This document shows, piece after piece, positions 16,193-21,955 of a DNA stretch of 21,955 bases (within the stretch, counting starts at the first letter, position 1; each line of letters opens with the position of its first letter). Origin of the DNA: Nitrospirae bacterium UBA4572 (GTDB taxonomy: Bacteria; Nitrospirota; Leptospirillia; Leptospirillales; Leptospirillaceae); contig DGKK01000027.1 in NCBI GenBank assembly GCA_002387725.1, positions 1-21,955 of the forward strand, read 5' to 3'. The notes beneath the pieces are model-generated. The model made no database searches, had not been told where the DNA came from, and saw nothing but the letters and a program-made list of their open reading frames with translations. The position numbers and the translations under genes are program-made.

Positions 16193-16209
16193 AGGCATGA
16201 ATATTGCTT
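16193..16209 (+). promoter_or_regulatory. Sigma-54 promoter of the flgB-fliI operon
   Basis: The site reads AGGCATGAATATTGCTT against the consensus TGGCACG-N4-TTGC(A/T). GG (16194-16195) and GC (16206-16207) are exactly 10 bases apart, and TTGCT is perfect. Transcription would start near 16219, giving a leader of about 50 bases before flgB. The preceding 60 bases are AT-rich with T-runs, as is usual for DNA bending toward upstream activator sites. Two sigma-54 activators lie just upstream. The leader can form a small TCCCC/GGGGA stem (16242-16255) next to the flgB ribosome site. Confidence 0.75.
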
Positions 16210-16269
16210 GGGTAAGAGTGTGAGGCGTTTCATCAGGAAGATCCCCCTCCAGGGGAGAAGGAGCGAGAC

Positions 16270-16644
16270 ATGAGTCAGGTTCACCTGTTTGACCGGACAA
16301 CAGACCTTCTCAAGGTGACAATGGATATACGGTCCCGTCGCCATCTGCTGCTTGTGGGCAACATTGCGAACCAGGATACCCCCGGTTACCAGGCCCGGGA
16401 CATCTCTTTCAAGGATGAGCTGGCCCGGGCGCTGAAGGCCCCCTCCCGAGATCGGCTTGACCGGACGGAGGGAGTTCTGACTGTCAATACCGACGAGACT
16501 GTCGGGAACGATCTCAATACGGTCAACATTGAACTTGAAATGCAGAAACTCGCTTCCAATACCGGCAACTACAATGCCGTAGCCTCCATGGTCGGCTGGA
16601 AGTACCGGATGATGGGGGATTCCATTTCAGGTGAAGGGAGGTAA
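16270..16644 (+). CDS. flgB: Flagellar basal-body rod protein FlgB
   Basis: FlgB is a proximal rod subunit exported by the flagellar secretion apparatus. The 124-residue protein has the family N-terminus: an amphipathic helix followed by VGNIANQDTPGYQARDISF. The C-terminal helix includes ELEMQKLASNTGNYNAVASM. The start ATG follows GGGGAGAAGGAG (16252-16263). It is the first gene after the sigma-54 promoter, and flgC begins 2 bases after its stop. Confidence 0.95.
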   Translation: MSQVHLFDRTTDLLKVTMDIRSRRHLLLVGNIANQDTPGYQARDISFKDELARALKAPSRDRLDRTEGVLTVNTDETVGNDLNTVNIELEMQKLASNTGNYNAVASMVGWKYRMMGDSISGEGR

Positions 16645-16646
16645 CC

Positions 16647-17084
16647 ATGGGATTCTCTGATGCCATGAGAATTTCTGCCTCTGGTCTCGAGGCGGAACGT
16701 GTTCGTCTCAATGTTCTCGCCGGAAATCTGGCCAATGCCGATGCCACCCGGGGCAATCCTAACGGAACCTACGAGCGCCGGGATGTCATCTTTGCCGCCG
16801 TGGCACCAGGCCGCTCCTTCTCGGACATCCTGAACTCTCCCCAAGAGAGCCCGGTGAAGGAGGTCCGCGTTCTGGGGATGGTTCGAGATCCCCGTCCGCT
16901 GGTCCGGGTTTATGATCCCAACAATCCGGATGCCGACCGTGACGGCTATGTGATGCATCCCAATGTCTCGAAGCTGGAGGAGATGACCAATCTCATTGAT
17001 GCCTCCCGTGCCTACGAGGCGAATCTGACGGCCATGGATACGACCAAGAGAATGGCATCGAAGGACCTGACGATCCATGTCTAG
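16647..17084 (+). CDS. flgC: Flagellar basal-body rod protein FlgC
   Basis: FlgC is a second proximal rod subunit. The 145-residue protein begins with the rod-family helix and LNVLAGNLANADATRG. It contains the family element VRVYDPNNPDADRDGYVMHPN in slightly varied form, and ends in the coiled-coil helix MTNLIDASRAYEANLTAMD. The start ATG 16647 follows AAGGGAGG (16635-16642) across the flgB stop, so the two are translationally linked. Length and motifs are normal. Confidence 0.96.
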   Translation: MGFSDAMRISASGLEAERVRLNVLAGNLANADATRGNPNGTYERRDVIFAAVAPGRSFSDILNSPQESPVKEVRVLGMVRDPRPLVRVYDPNNPDADRDGYVMHPNVSKLEEMTNLIDASRAYEANLTAMDTTKRMASKDLTIHV

Positions 17085-17136
17085 CAATGTGATGGAGAAG
17101 CCCTCCGACGCACGAGCGGCGGGTGACGGGGCGACG

Positions 17137-17145
17137 AAGGAGGGG
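17137..17145 (+). promoter_or_regulatory. Ribosome binding site that sets the fliE start
   Basis: AAGGAGGGG is a near-perfect Shine-Dalgarno sequence. Its GGAGG core lies 6 bases before GTG 17150. The upstream in-frame ATG 17123 would start within a basic, unconserved stretch and lacks a comparable site. Confidence 0.6.
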
Positions 17146-17149
17146 TTCC

Positions 17150-17461
17150 GTGGACATTGATCCGAACATCCTGCGAACGCAGGCGACGGAGGGCCTGTCC
17201 CCGAAGGAGGAAAGTCCGACGCCCTCCCATTCGGGAGAGGAGAACTTTGTCAATGTTCTCAAGGATTCGATCGCCCGGGTGAATTCGCTGCAGAACGAGG
17301 CGGACAAGACCATCCAGGACTTCTCCACGGGACAGAATGGAGTCACCCTCCACCAGACAATGATCGAGATGGCCCAGGCCGATATCTCCTTCCATCTGAT
17401 GATGCAGGTGCGGGACCGGATTGTGAAGGCGTATCAGGAAATGGAAAACATGCCGCTTTAG
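17150..17461 (+). CDS. fliE: Flagellar hook-basal body complex protein FliE
   Basis: FliE joins the MS ring to the rod and is needed for export of rod proteins. From GTG 17150 the protein has 103 residues, close to the family norm. The conserved C-terminal half is clear: FVNVLKDSIARVNSLQNEAD, then GQNGVTLHQTMIEMAQADIS, and the final helix with VRDRIVKAYQEMENMPL. The first 35 residues are acidic and Pro/Ser-rich and vary in the family. It sits 65 bases after flgC and 22 before fliF. Confidence 0.93.
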   Translation: MDIDPNILRTQATEGLSPKEESPTPSHSGEENFVNVLKDSIARVNSLQNEADKTIQDFSTGQNGVTLHQTMIEMAQADISFHLMMQVRDRIVKAYQEMENMPL

Positions 17462-17483
17462 GCATGGCGAGGAGGATCTCTAG

Positions 17484-19076
17484 ATGGATGTGCTCAGGAA
17501 GGCGATGGAGACGATATCAATGTGGTTCGGCCGTCTGACGATGCTCCAGAAGGTCGTGGCCGGGATTTTGGGAGCCTTTCTTGTCGGTCTTCTTGTTTTT
17601 CTCGGGGTGGTCGGAAAGAGCGCAGACAAGTCGGTCCTCTATTCCCATCTGAGTCCGACGGACAGCTTCGAGATTTCCCAAAAGCTTGACCGCATGGGGA
17701 TCTCCTACGACACCGATGCCAAGGGGACGGAGATTCGCGTTCCGAAAAAGCAGGTCTACATGCTCAGGATGCAGCTGGCCGACGATGGTCTTCCCCGCCA
17801 TCACGGGGCCGGATTTGCCATCTTCAACCATCCCTCTTTGACGACCACCGACTTTGTCCAGCATGTGCAATATCTCCAGGCCCTGCAGTCGGAGCTCGAC
17901 CGGACAATTGAAGAGATGAGCCCCATCGCCTTGGCTCGGGTGTCGATCGTCCTTCCCCGCCGCTCCGTCTTTCTTCGTCACCAGAAGGGGGCCCATGCCT
18001 CGGTTCTCGTTCGCCTCAAGCCCGGCCGCTCCCTCTCCCGGGCCCAGGTCAAGGGAGTGGTTCACCTTGTGGCCAACTCTGTCGAAGGATTGACGCCTGA
18101 CCATGTCACCGTCGTCGACAACACCGGGACGATCCTCAACGAAAAGCACCCCGGGCTGATCCCGGGAGAGCTGACAAAGGCCCAGCTTGCCTATCAGGCC
18201 ATGGTGGAGCATCGCCTCCGCAATCGGGTCCAGTCGATGCTCGATCAGGTTCTGGGTGAAGGGCAGGCGGTCGTTCGGGTCAATGCGACGCTCGACTTTC
18301 GTCGCGTGGAGGAGACTCGCGAGCTCTATGATCCCAAGGGTCGGGCCCTTTCCGAGCGGGAAAAGCTTCGGGAGAAGTCTTCCGGCACCCGCATCGTTCC
18401 CGTGGGAGTGCCGGGTGTCCTGAGCAATGTCCCCGGATCCAACGGAAAGGTCGCCTCCCCCCCCTTGGGCCCCAAGGATGGAACGCAGACGAAATATTCG
18501 AAGAAGAAGGATATCGAACACTACGACGTGAGCCATACCATGAGCCACATCGTTCTCCCCACCGGCACCGTCTCCCGCATCTCGGTCTCGGTCCTGGTGA
18601 ACGGAAAGACCCGAACGGTGACGGGAAAGACAGGCGAGACCCAGATCTACGAGCCAAGAACTCCCGAAGAGCTGGCCTCCTTTACCCGGATTGTCCAGAA
18701 CGCGATCGGCTTCGATGCGACCCGGGGAGACACGGTGGTGGTCGACTCGGTGCCCTTTGCGGCTGCAGCCCCCGAAGGGAAGACCCAGGAGGTTCGGATG
18801 GCCGAACGTCTGAAGCCCTTCATGCCGCTGCTTGAAATTTTCCTCGGAGGATTGCTCGTGCTGGTCTTCAGCCTCTTTATCCTGAAGCCCATTCTCCAGA
18901 GCATGATGACCAAGTCGCTCCCCATGCCCGTTTCGGGTCCTGCGGGTCTCCCCATCCCCGATCGGGAAGAGGAGCGGGAGACCGTCTCTTCGAGCAAGGA
19001 GGATATTGCCCGGATGACCCAGGAGGATCCCTCCCAGGCGGCCCAGGTCCTTCGACTCTGGCTCAAGGAAAAGTAG
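17484..19076 (+). CDS. fliF: Flagellar MS-ring protein FliF
   Basis: FliF builds the membrane/supramembrane ring on which the motor and export gate assemble. The 530-residue protein has two membrane segments, at about residues 21-43 and 447-469, flanking the periplasmic ring-building domains. Family elements include SVLYSHLSPTDSFEISQKLD, GLPRHHGAGFAIFN, DFVQHVQYLQALQSELDRTI and VSIVLPRRSVFLR. The cytoplasmic tail ends with EDPSQAAQVLRLWLKEK, the FliG-binding helix. Length is normal. fliG starts 12 bases downstream. Confidence 0.97.
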   Translation: MDVLRKAMETISMWFGRLTMLQKVVAGILGAFLVGLLVFLGVVGKSADKSVLYSHLSPTDSFEISQKLDRMGISYDTDAKGTEIRVPKKQVYMLRMQLADDGLPRHHGAGFAIFNHPSLTTTDFVQHVQYLQALQSELDRTIEEMSPIALARVSIVLPRRSVFLRHQKGAHASVLVRLKPGRSLSRAQVKGVVHLVANSVEGLTPDHVTVVDNTGTILNEKHPGLIPGELTKAQLAYQAMVEHRLRNRVQSMLDQVLGEGQAVVRVNATLDFRRVEETRELYDPKGRALSEREKLREKSSGTRIVPVGVPGVLSNVPGSNGKVASPPLGPKDGTQTKYSKKKDIEHYDVSHTMSHIVLPTGTVSRISVSVLVNGKTRTVTGKTGETQIYEPRTPEELASFTRIVQNAIGFDATRGDTVVVDSVPFAAAAPEGKTQEVRMAERLKPFMPLLEIFLGGLLVLVFSLFILKPILQSMMTKSLPMPVSGPAGLPIPDREEERETVSSSKEDIARMTQEDPSQAAQVLRLWLKEK

Positions 19077-19088
19077 GAGGAGTCGCCG

Positions 19089-20093
19089 GTGGCCAAGCGG
19101 AAGCTCTCGGGGCTTGAGAAGGCGGCGATCTTTGTCGCGGCCGTGGGCCCCGATGTGGCGGCGGAAATCCTGAAGCAGCTCGACATCAAGGAGGTCGGAG
19201 TGATCTCGAGTCTGATCGCCCAGATGGGGGAGGTCAGCACCGAGGAGATCGACGAGGTGATGAACGAGTTCTCTGTCGTGTACAAGGCGACTCGGGGGCT
19301 ACCGCGCATGGGAGAGAAATACATGCGGGAGATCCTCGAGAAATCGCTGGGCAAGGAGCAGGCCGACCAGATTTTTGAGAGCATGAATGACCAGGAGGGG
19401 ACCAACCTCCAGTCGCTCAAGTGGATGGACCCCAAGTCCATCGCGAACCTGATCAGAAACGAGCATCCCCAGACGATTGCACTGATCCTGAACTATCTGA
19501 ACCCGACCCAGACCGCGAACGTGCTGGCCTATCTTCCCGAGACGCTGAAGGCCGACGTGGTTCTCCGGATGGCGACCCTCGAGGATATCAGTCCCCAGGT
19601 CGTCCGCGATCTCGAAGAGGTCCTGGCGACCGAGATCCAGATGATGGGGGGGTCGCTCACGAGTCTCGGCGTCAGCCGGATCGAGAAGACGGCGAACCTT
19701 TTGAACGAGATGGACCGCTCCACCTCGGAGGGGATCCTCGACTTCATCAGCCAGAACGACCAGTCGGTGGCCGAGCAGATCCGCGCGCTGATGTTCGTTT
19801 TCGACGATCTGGTCATGGTCGACAATCGCGGGATCCAGGCCCTCCTGCAGAGCGTCTCCCGCGATGTCCTGACAAAGGCCATGCGGGGAGCCGGGGATGC
19901 GGTCAAGGAAAAGATCCTCTCCAACATGTCGACCCGGGCCCAGGCGGCCCTCAAGGACGACATCGAGTCCATGGGAGGAATTCCGCTCAAGGATGTGGAG
20001 ACGGCCCAGGCCGAGATCATGAAGGTCGTGCGCCGGCTCGAGGCCGAAGGAAAACTCGTGATCCTGGGTCGTGGAGGGGAACAGATTGTCTAG
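19089..20093 (+). CDS. fliG: Flagellar motor switch protein FliG
   Basis: FliG is the rotor protein that touches the stators and sets rotation direction. The 334 residues cover the N-terminal FliF-binding domain (KLSGLEKAAIFVAAVGPDVA), the middle domain with the EHPQ motif (125-128) that contacts FliM, and the C-terminal torque domain with AEQIRALMFVFDDLVMVDNR, whose charged residues are the family's stator-contact positions. The start is GTG, set by AGGAGGAG (19076-19083). Third codon positions are strongly GC-rich. The 3' end overlaps the fliH start. Confidence 0.97.
   Translation: MAKRKLSGLEKAAIFVAAVGPDVAAEILKQLDIKEVGVISSLIAQMGEVSTEEIDEVMNEFSVVYKATRGLPRMGEKYMREILEKSLGKEQADQIFESMNDQEGTNLQSLKWMDPKSIANLIRNEHPQTIALILNYLNPTQTANVLAYLPETLKADVVLRMATLEDISPQVVRDLEEVLATEIQMMGGSLTSLGVSRIEKTANLLNEMDRSTSEGILDFISQNDQSVAEQIRALMFVFDDLVMVDNRGIQALLQSVSRDVLTKAMRGAGDAVKEKILSNMSTRAQAALKDDIESMGGIPLKDVETAQAEIMKVVRRLEAEGKLVILGRGGEQIV
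20073..20079 (+). promoter_or_regulatory. Ribosome binding site inside fliG for fliH
   Basis: GGAGGGG within the last codons of fliG lies 6 bases before an in-frame TTG at 20086, whose reading overlaps the fliG stop (TAG 20091-20093). This favours TTG 20086 as the fliH start and implies coupled translation. The GTG at 20071 has no comparable site. Confidence 0.55.
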
Positions 20094-20877
20094 CGCCGGC
20101 CGGAGCTTTTCCCAGTGGAATCCGGAGAGCTTTGTCCGAAAGGCCGAATCGACGGGATCCCCCTCCCGGGACGGGGGGAGGGACGCCCCTCCCTCGCGCG
20201 AGGGGGAGCGAACGGATCCCTCCTCCCCAAAAGGAAGGACTTCCGAGAAGCGTTCCCGGGGTGGGGATGAGTCCCCCTCCCGAGGGGGCGAGCCAGAGGA
20301 GCCGGAGCTCTTCGACCTTTCACAAAAGCTTGAAGAGGTGGAGTCCCGTGCCCGGGCCGAGGGGTATGAGGCCGGATATGCGGCCGGTCAGAAGCAGATT
20401 GCCGAAGAGATGGCCCCCTTCCGGCAGGCGTGGCTCGATTGGGCCGCGCAGGTCCCCGACTTTGAGGAGCGCCGACTGGAGACAATGGCGCCGAAGATGG
20501 TGGCCATTCTCGACAGGGCCTTTCGGAGGGTTCTGGGAGAGAGCCTCTCCTCCCCGGAAGGCGTCCGGGGTCTTCTGGGCCGTCTGGTGAGAGAGTATGC
20601 GGCCGGTCGAACCGCCGACCTCCTGGTCTCTCCCGAGGACTTTCAGCGGGTGACCCGCTTTGATCCGGAGTTTGTTCGCGAGATGCAGGAGCGGGGGGTC
20701 CGGGTGGCGGCCTCCCCCGACCTCTCCGGCCACAGGGTTGAGCTCAGATTCCAGGACCGGATCGTAACTTTCGATCCGGAGGAGGCTGCCGGAAGCTTCA
20801 AGGGAGCCCTGTCGGGGGCTCTTCCGGACGTGCGGCCCGTCGATGAAGAGGGTGGAGATGATCACGATCGGACGTGA
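20086..20877 (+). CDS. fliH: Flagellar assembly protein FliH
   Basis: FliH regulates and tethers the FliI ATPase at the export gate. The 263-residue protein starts with SFSQWNPESF, then a disordered linker (about 22-70) rich in Ser, Arg, Gly, Pro and Glu. The family's glycine repeat follows in ARAEGYEAGYAAGQ (about 86-99), then a long helix and the C-terminal FliI-binding domain (about 150-245) with a degenerate ATPase-stator fold. The linker DNA is low-complexity and contains GC-rich palindromes at 20191-20204 and 20273-20288. The TTG start overlaps the fliG stop, and fliI overlaps the 3' end by 20 bases. Sequence conservation of FliH is low, so context supports the call. Confidence 0.9.
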   Translation: MSSAGRSFSQWNPESFVRKAESTGSPSRDGGRDAPPSREGERTDPSSPKGRTSEKRSRGGDESPSRGGEPEEPELFDLSQKLEEVESRARAEGYEAGYAAGQKQIAEEMAPFRQAWLDWAAQVPDFEERRLETMAPKMVAILDRAFRRVLGESLSSPEGVRGLLGRLVREYAAGRTADLLVSPEDFQRVTRFDPEFVREMQERGVRVAASPDLSGHRVELRFQDRIVTFDPEEAAGSFKGALSGALPDVRPVDEEGGDDHDRT

Positions 20878-21955
20878 TGTGGCGACGGACCACCGCTGGC
20901 TCGACGGGGTCGGAGAGAAAATGGAAGCCCTTCTTTCGGACTTTTCTCCGGACCAGGAGGGGGGGCTCGTCGTGCAGGGGGTGGGTCTCATGATTGAGGC
21001 CAAGGGAATGAGCCTCGGGGTGGGGGAAATCTGCACACTCCTTTCAGATCCGCCTGTGGATGCGGAGGTCGTCGGCTTCCGGGAGGGGAGAACCCTTCTC
21101 ATGCCTTTGGGCGATCTCGAAGGGGTTCGCCCGGGAACCCGCCTCGTGCGAAAGAGCCGGATCACCTCCGTTCGGATCTCACCCCACTGGCTGGGACGTG
21201 TTCTCGATCCCCTGGGTCGCCCCATGGATGGGCGACCCTTGCCGCCGGGAACGGTGGAGGTCCCGCTCCGGGGTCGTCCGCTCAACCCCCTTCTCCGGAG
21301 GCGCATCGAGCGGCCCCTGGACCTGTCGGTCAGGTCGATCAACGCTCTGGCCACCGTGGGGGAGGGGCAGAAGATCGGGATTTTCGCCGGTCCGGGGGTG
21401 GGAAAGAGTACCCTGATGGGAATGATGGCCCGGAACGCCTCGGTGGATGTGAATGTCATCGCCCTGATCGGGGAGCGGGGGCGGGAGGTCCGGGAATTTC
21501 TCGAGCGGGATTTGGGGCCGGAGGGTCTCTCCCGAACCGTTCTGGTTGTCGCGACCGGGGAGCTTCCCCCTCTTCTCAAGACCCGGGCGACCCATTTTGC
21601 CATGGCCATCGCCGAAATGTTCCGGGATCGCGGTCAGAACGTTCTGTTCATGATGGATTCTCTGACCCGCTATGCCGGAGCGCTTCGGGAGATCGGTCTT
21701 GCTACGGGAGAGCCCCCTTCGGCCCGCGGCTTTACGCCCTCGGTCTTTGCCCAGCTTCCCCGCCTTGTCGAACGGGCAGGATGTGCGGAAGGACCCGGGT
21801 CGATCACGGGGATCTATACCGTTCTTGTCGAAGGGGAGGACCTTCCCGACGATCCCCTGTCGGAGGCATTGACGGCGATTCTGGATGGCCATATCCATTT
21901 GTCCAGAACCCTGGCCCACGAAGGGGTTTTCCCGGCGGTCGAACCGATGGGGAGC
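20858..21955 (+). CDS. fliI: Flagellum-specific ATPase FliI (3' end beyond window)
   Basis: FliI is the F1-like ATPase that drives unloading of flagellar export cargo. The first 366 residues are present of the usual 430-450. An N-terminal beta barrel is followed by the P-loop GPGVGKST (178-185), LIGERGREVREFLERDLG, VVATGELPPLLKTRA, Walker B region VLFMMDSLTRYA and PPSARGFTPSVFAQLPRLVE. ATG 20858 lies within the fliH end with GAAGAGGGTGG just upstream. GTG 20852 is a possible alternative. No stop occurs before the window edge, so the gene is cut, not broken. fliJ would be expected next. Confidence 0.96.
   Translation, partial: MITIGRDVATDHRWLDGVGEKMEALLSDFSPDQEGGLVVQGVGLMIEAKGMSLGVGEICTLLSDPPVDAEVVGFREGRTLLMPLGDLEGVRPGTRLVRKSRITSVRISPHWLGRVLDPLGRPMDGRPLPPGTVEVPLRGRPLNPLLRRRIERPLDLSVRSINALATVGEGQKIGIFAGPGVGKSTLMGMMARNASVDVNVIALIGERGREVREFLERDLGPEGLSRTVLVVATGELPPLLKTRATHFAMAIAEMFRDRGQNVLFMMDSLTRYAGALREIGLATGEPPSARGFTPSVFAQLPRLVERAGCAEGPGSITGIYTVLVEGEDLPDDPLSEALTAILDGHIHLSRTLAHEGVFPAVEPMGS

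Noticed and set aside
17517..18548. Long - strand open frame (343 codons) opposite fliF
   Set aside because: It lies wholly within the conserved fliF and its translation has no family features.
19421..20590. Second + strand frame (389 codons) inside fliG and fliH
   Set aside because: Out-of-frame reading of two conserved genes; the translation is dominated by Arg, Gly, Pro and Asp.
20320..21609. Long - strand open frame (429 codons) opposite fliH and fliI
   Set aside because: Arg/Ser/Pro-rich translation typical of antisense to GC-rich genes; both sense genes are clearly real.

Overview
The window reads as a chromosomal stretch of a Gram-negative, flagellated bacterium. The gene order, the paired sigma-54 activators next to a flgBC-fliEFGHI operon, and the split glycine decarboxylase (GcvPA/GcvPB) suggest the Nitrospirae/Leptospirillum group. 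That is a judgement from protein character without any database search. No insertion sequence, phage gene, CRISPR array, tRNA or rRNA was recognised. Every recognised gene lies on the + strand, mostly in tightly packed, often overlapping runs.

Region 1 (about 1-6370) is a glycine-cleavage block. After about 490 bases without a recognised gene comes a sigma-70-like promoter, a leader with nested palindromes and a strong hairpin, and then a small membrane-anchored PpiD/SurA-N-like protein without a catalytic domain. Next are gcvT, gcvH, gcvPA, gcvPB and a LipM-like octanoyltransferase. The last can plausibly attach the octanoyl precursor of lipoate to GcvH. The dihydrolipoamide dehydrogenase and LipA needed to complete the pathway are not in the window.

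Region 2 (6373-8668) holds a 124-residue protein resembling the N-terminal part of HD-GYP proteins, an HDOD protein and epoxyqueuosine reductase QueG. All are packed closely behind the glycine genes.

Region 3 (8669-16088) is a flagellar regulatory cluster. It contains a FleQ/FlrA-like sigma-54 activator without a receiver domain, a CHASE3-GGDEF diguanylate cyclase with an inhibitory-site motif, a large exported TPR-like protein, and a FleS/FlrB-like soluble histidine kinase with its FleR/FlrC-like response regulator. The regulator carries GAFSGA in place of GAFTGA.

Region 4 (16089-21955) is a flagellar basal body and export operon: flgB, flgC, fliE, fliF, fliG, fliH and fliI (cut by the window end). 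It is preceded by a near-consensus sigma-54 promoter at 16193-16209. The two sigma-54 activators directly upstream make a short regulatory loop likely: FleQ-like activator, then kinase and FleR-like activator, then sigma-54 transcription of the basal-body genes, with c-di-GMP from the adjacent cyclase as a possible input. No clearly new system is evident. The most unusual parts are the cyclase and TPR protein placed inside the regulatory cluster, the receiver-less FleQ-like protein with an altered c-di-GMP motif, the GAFSGA loop, and the leader before the PpiD-like gene.
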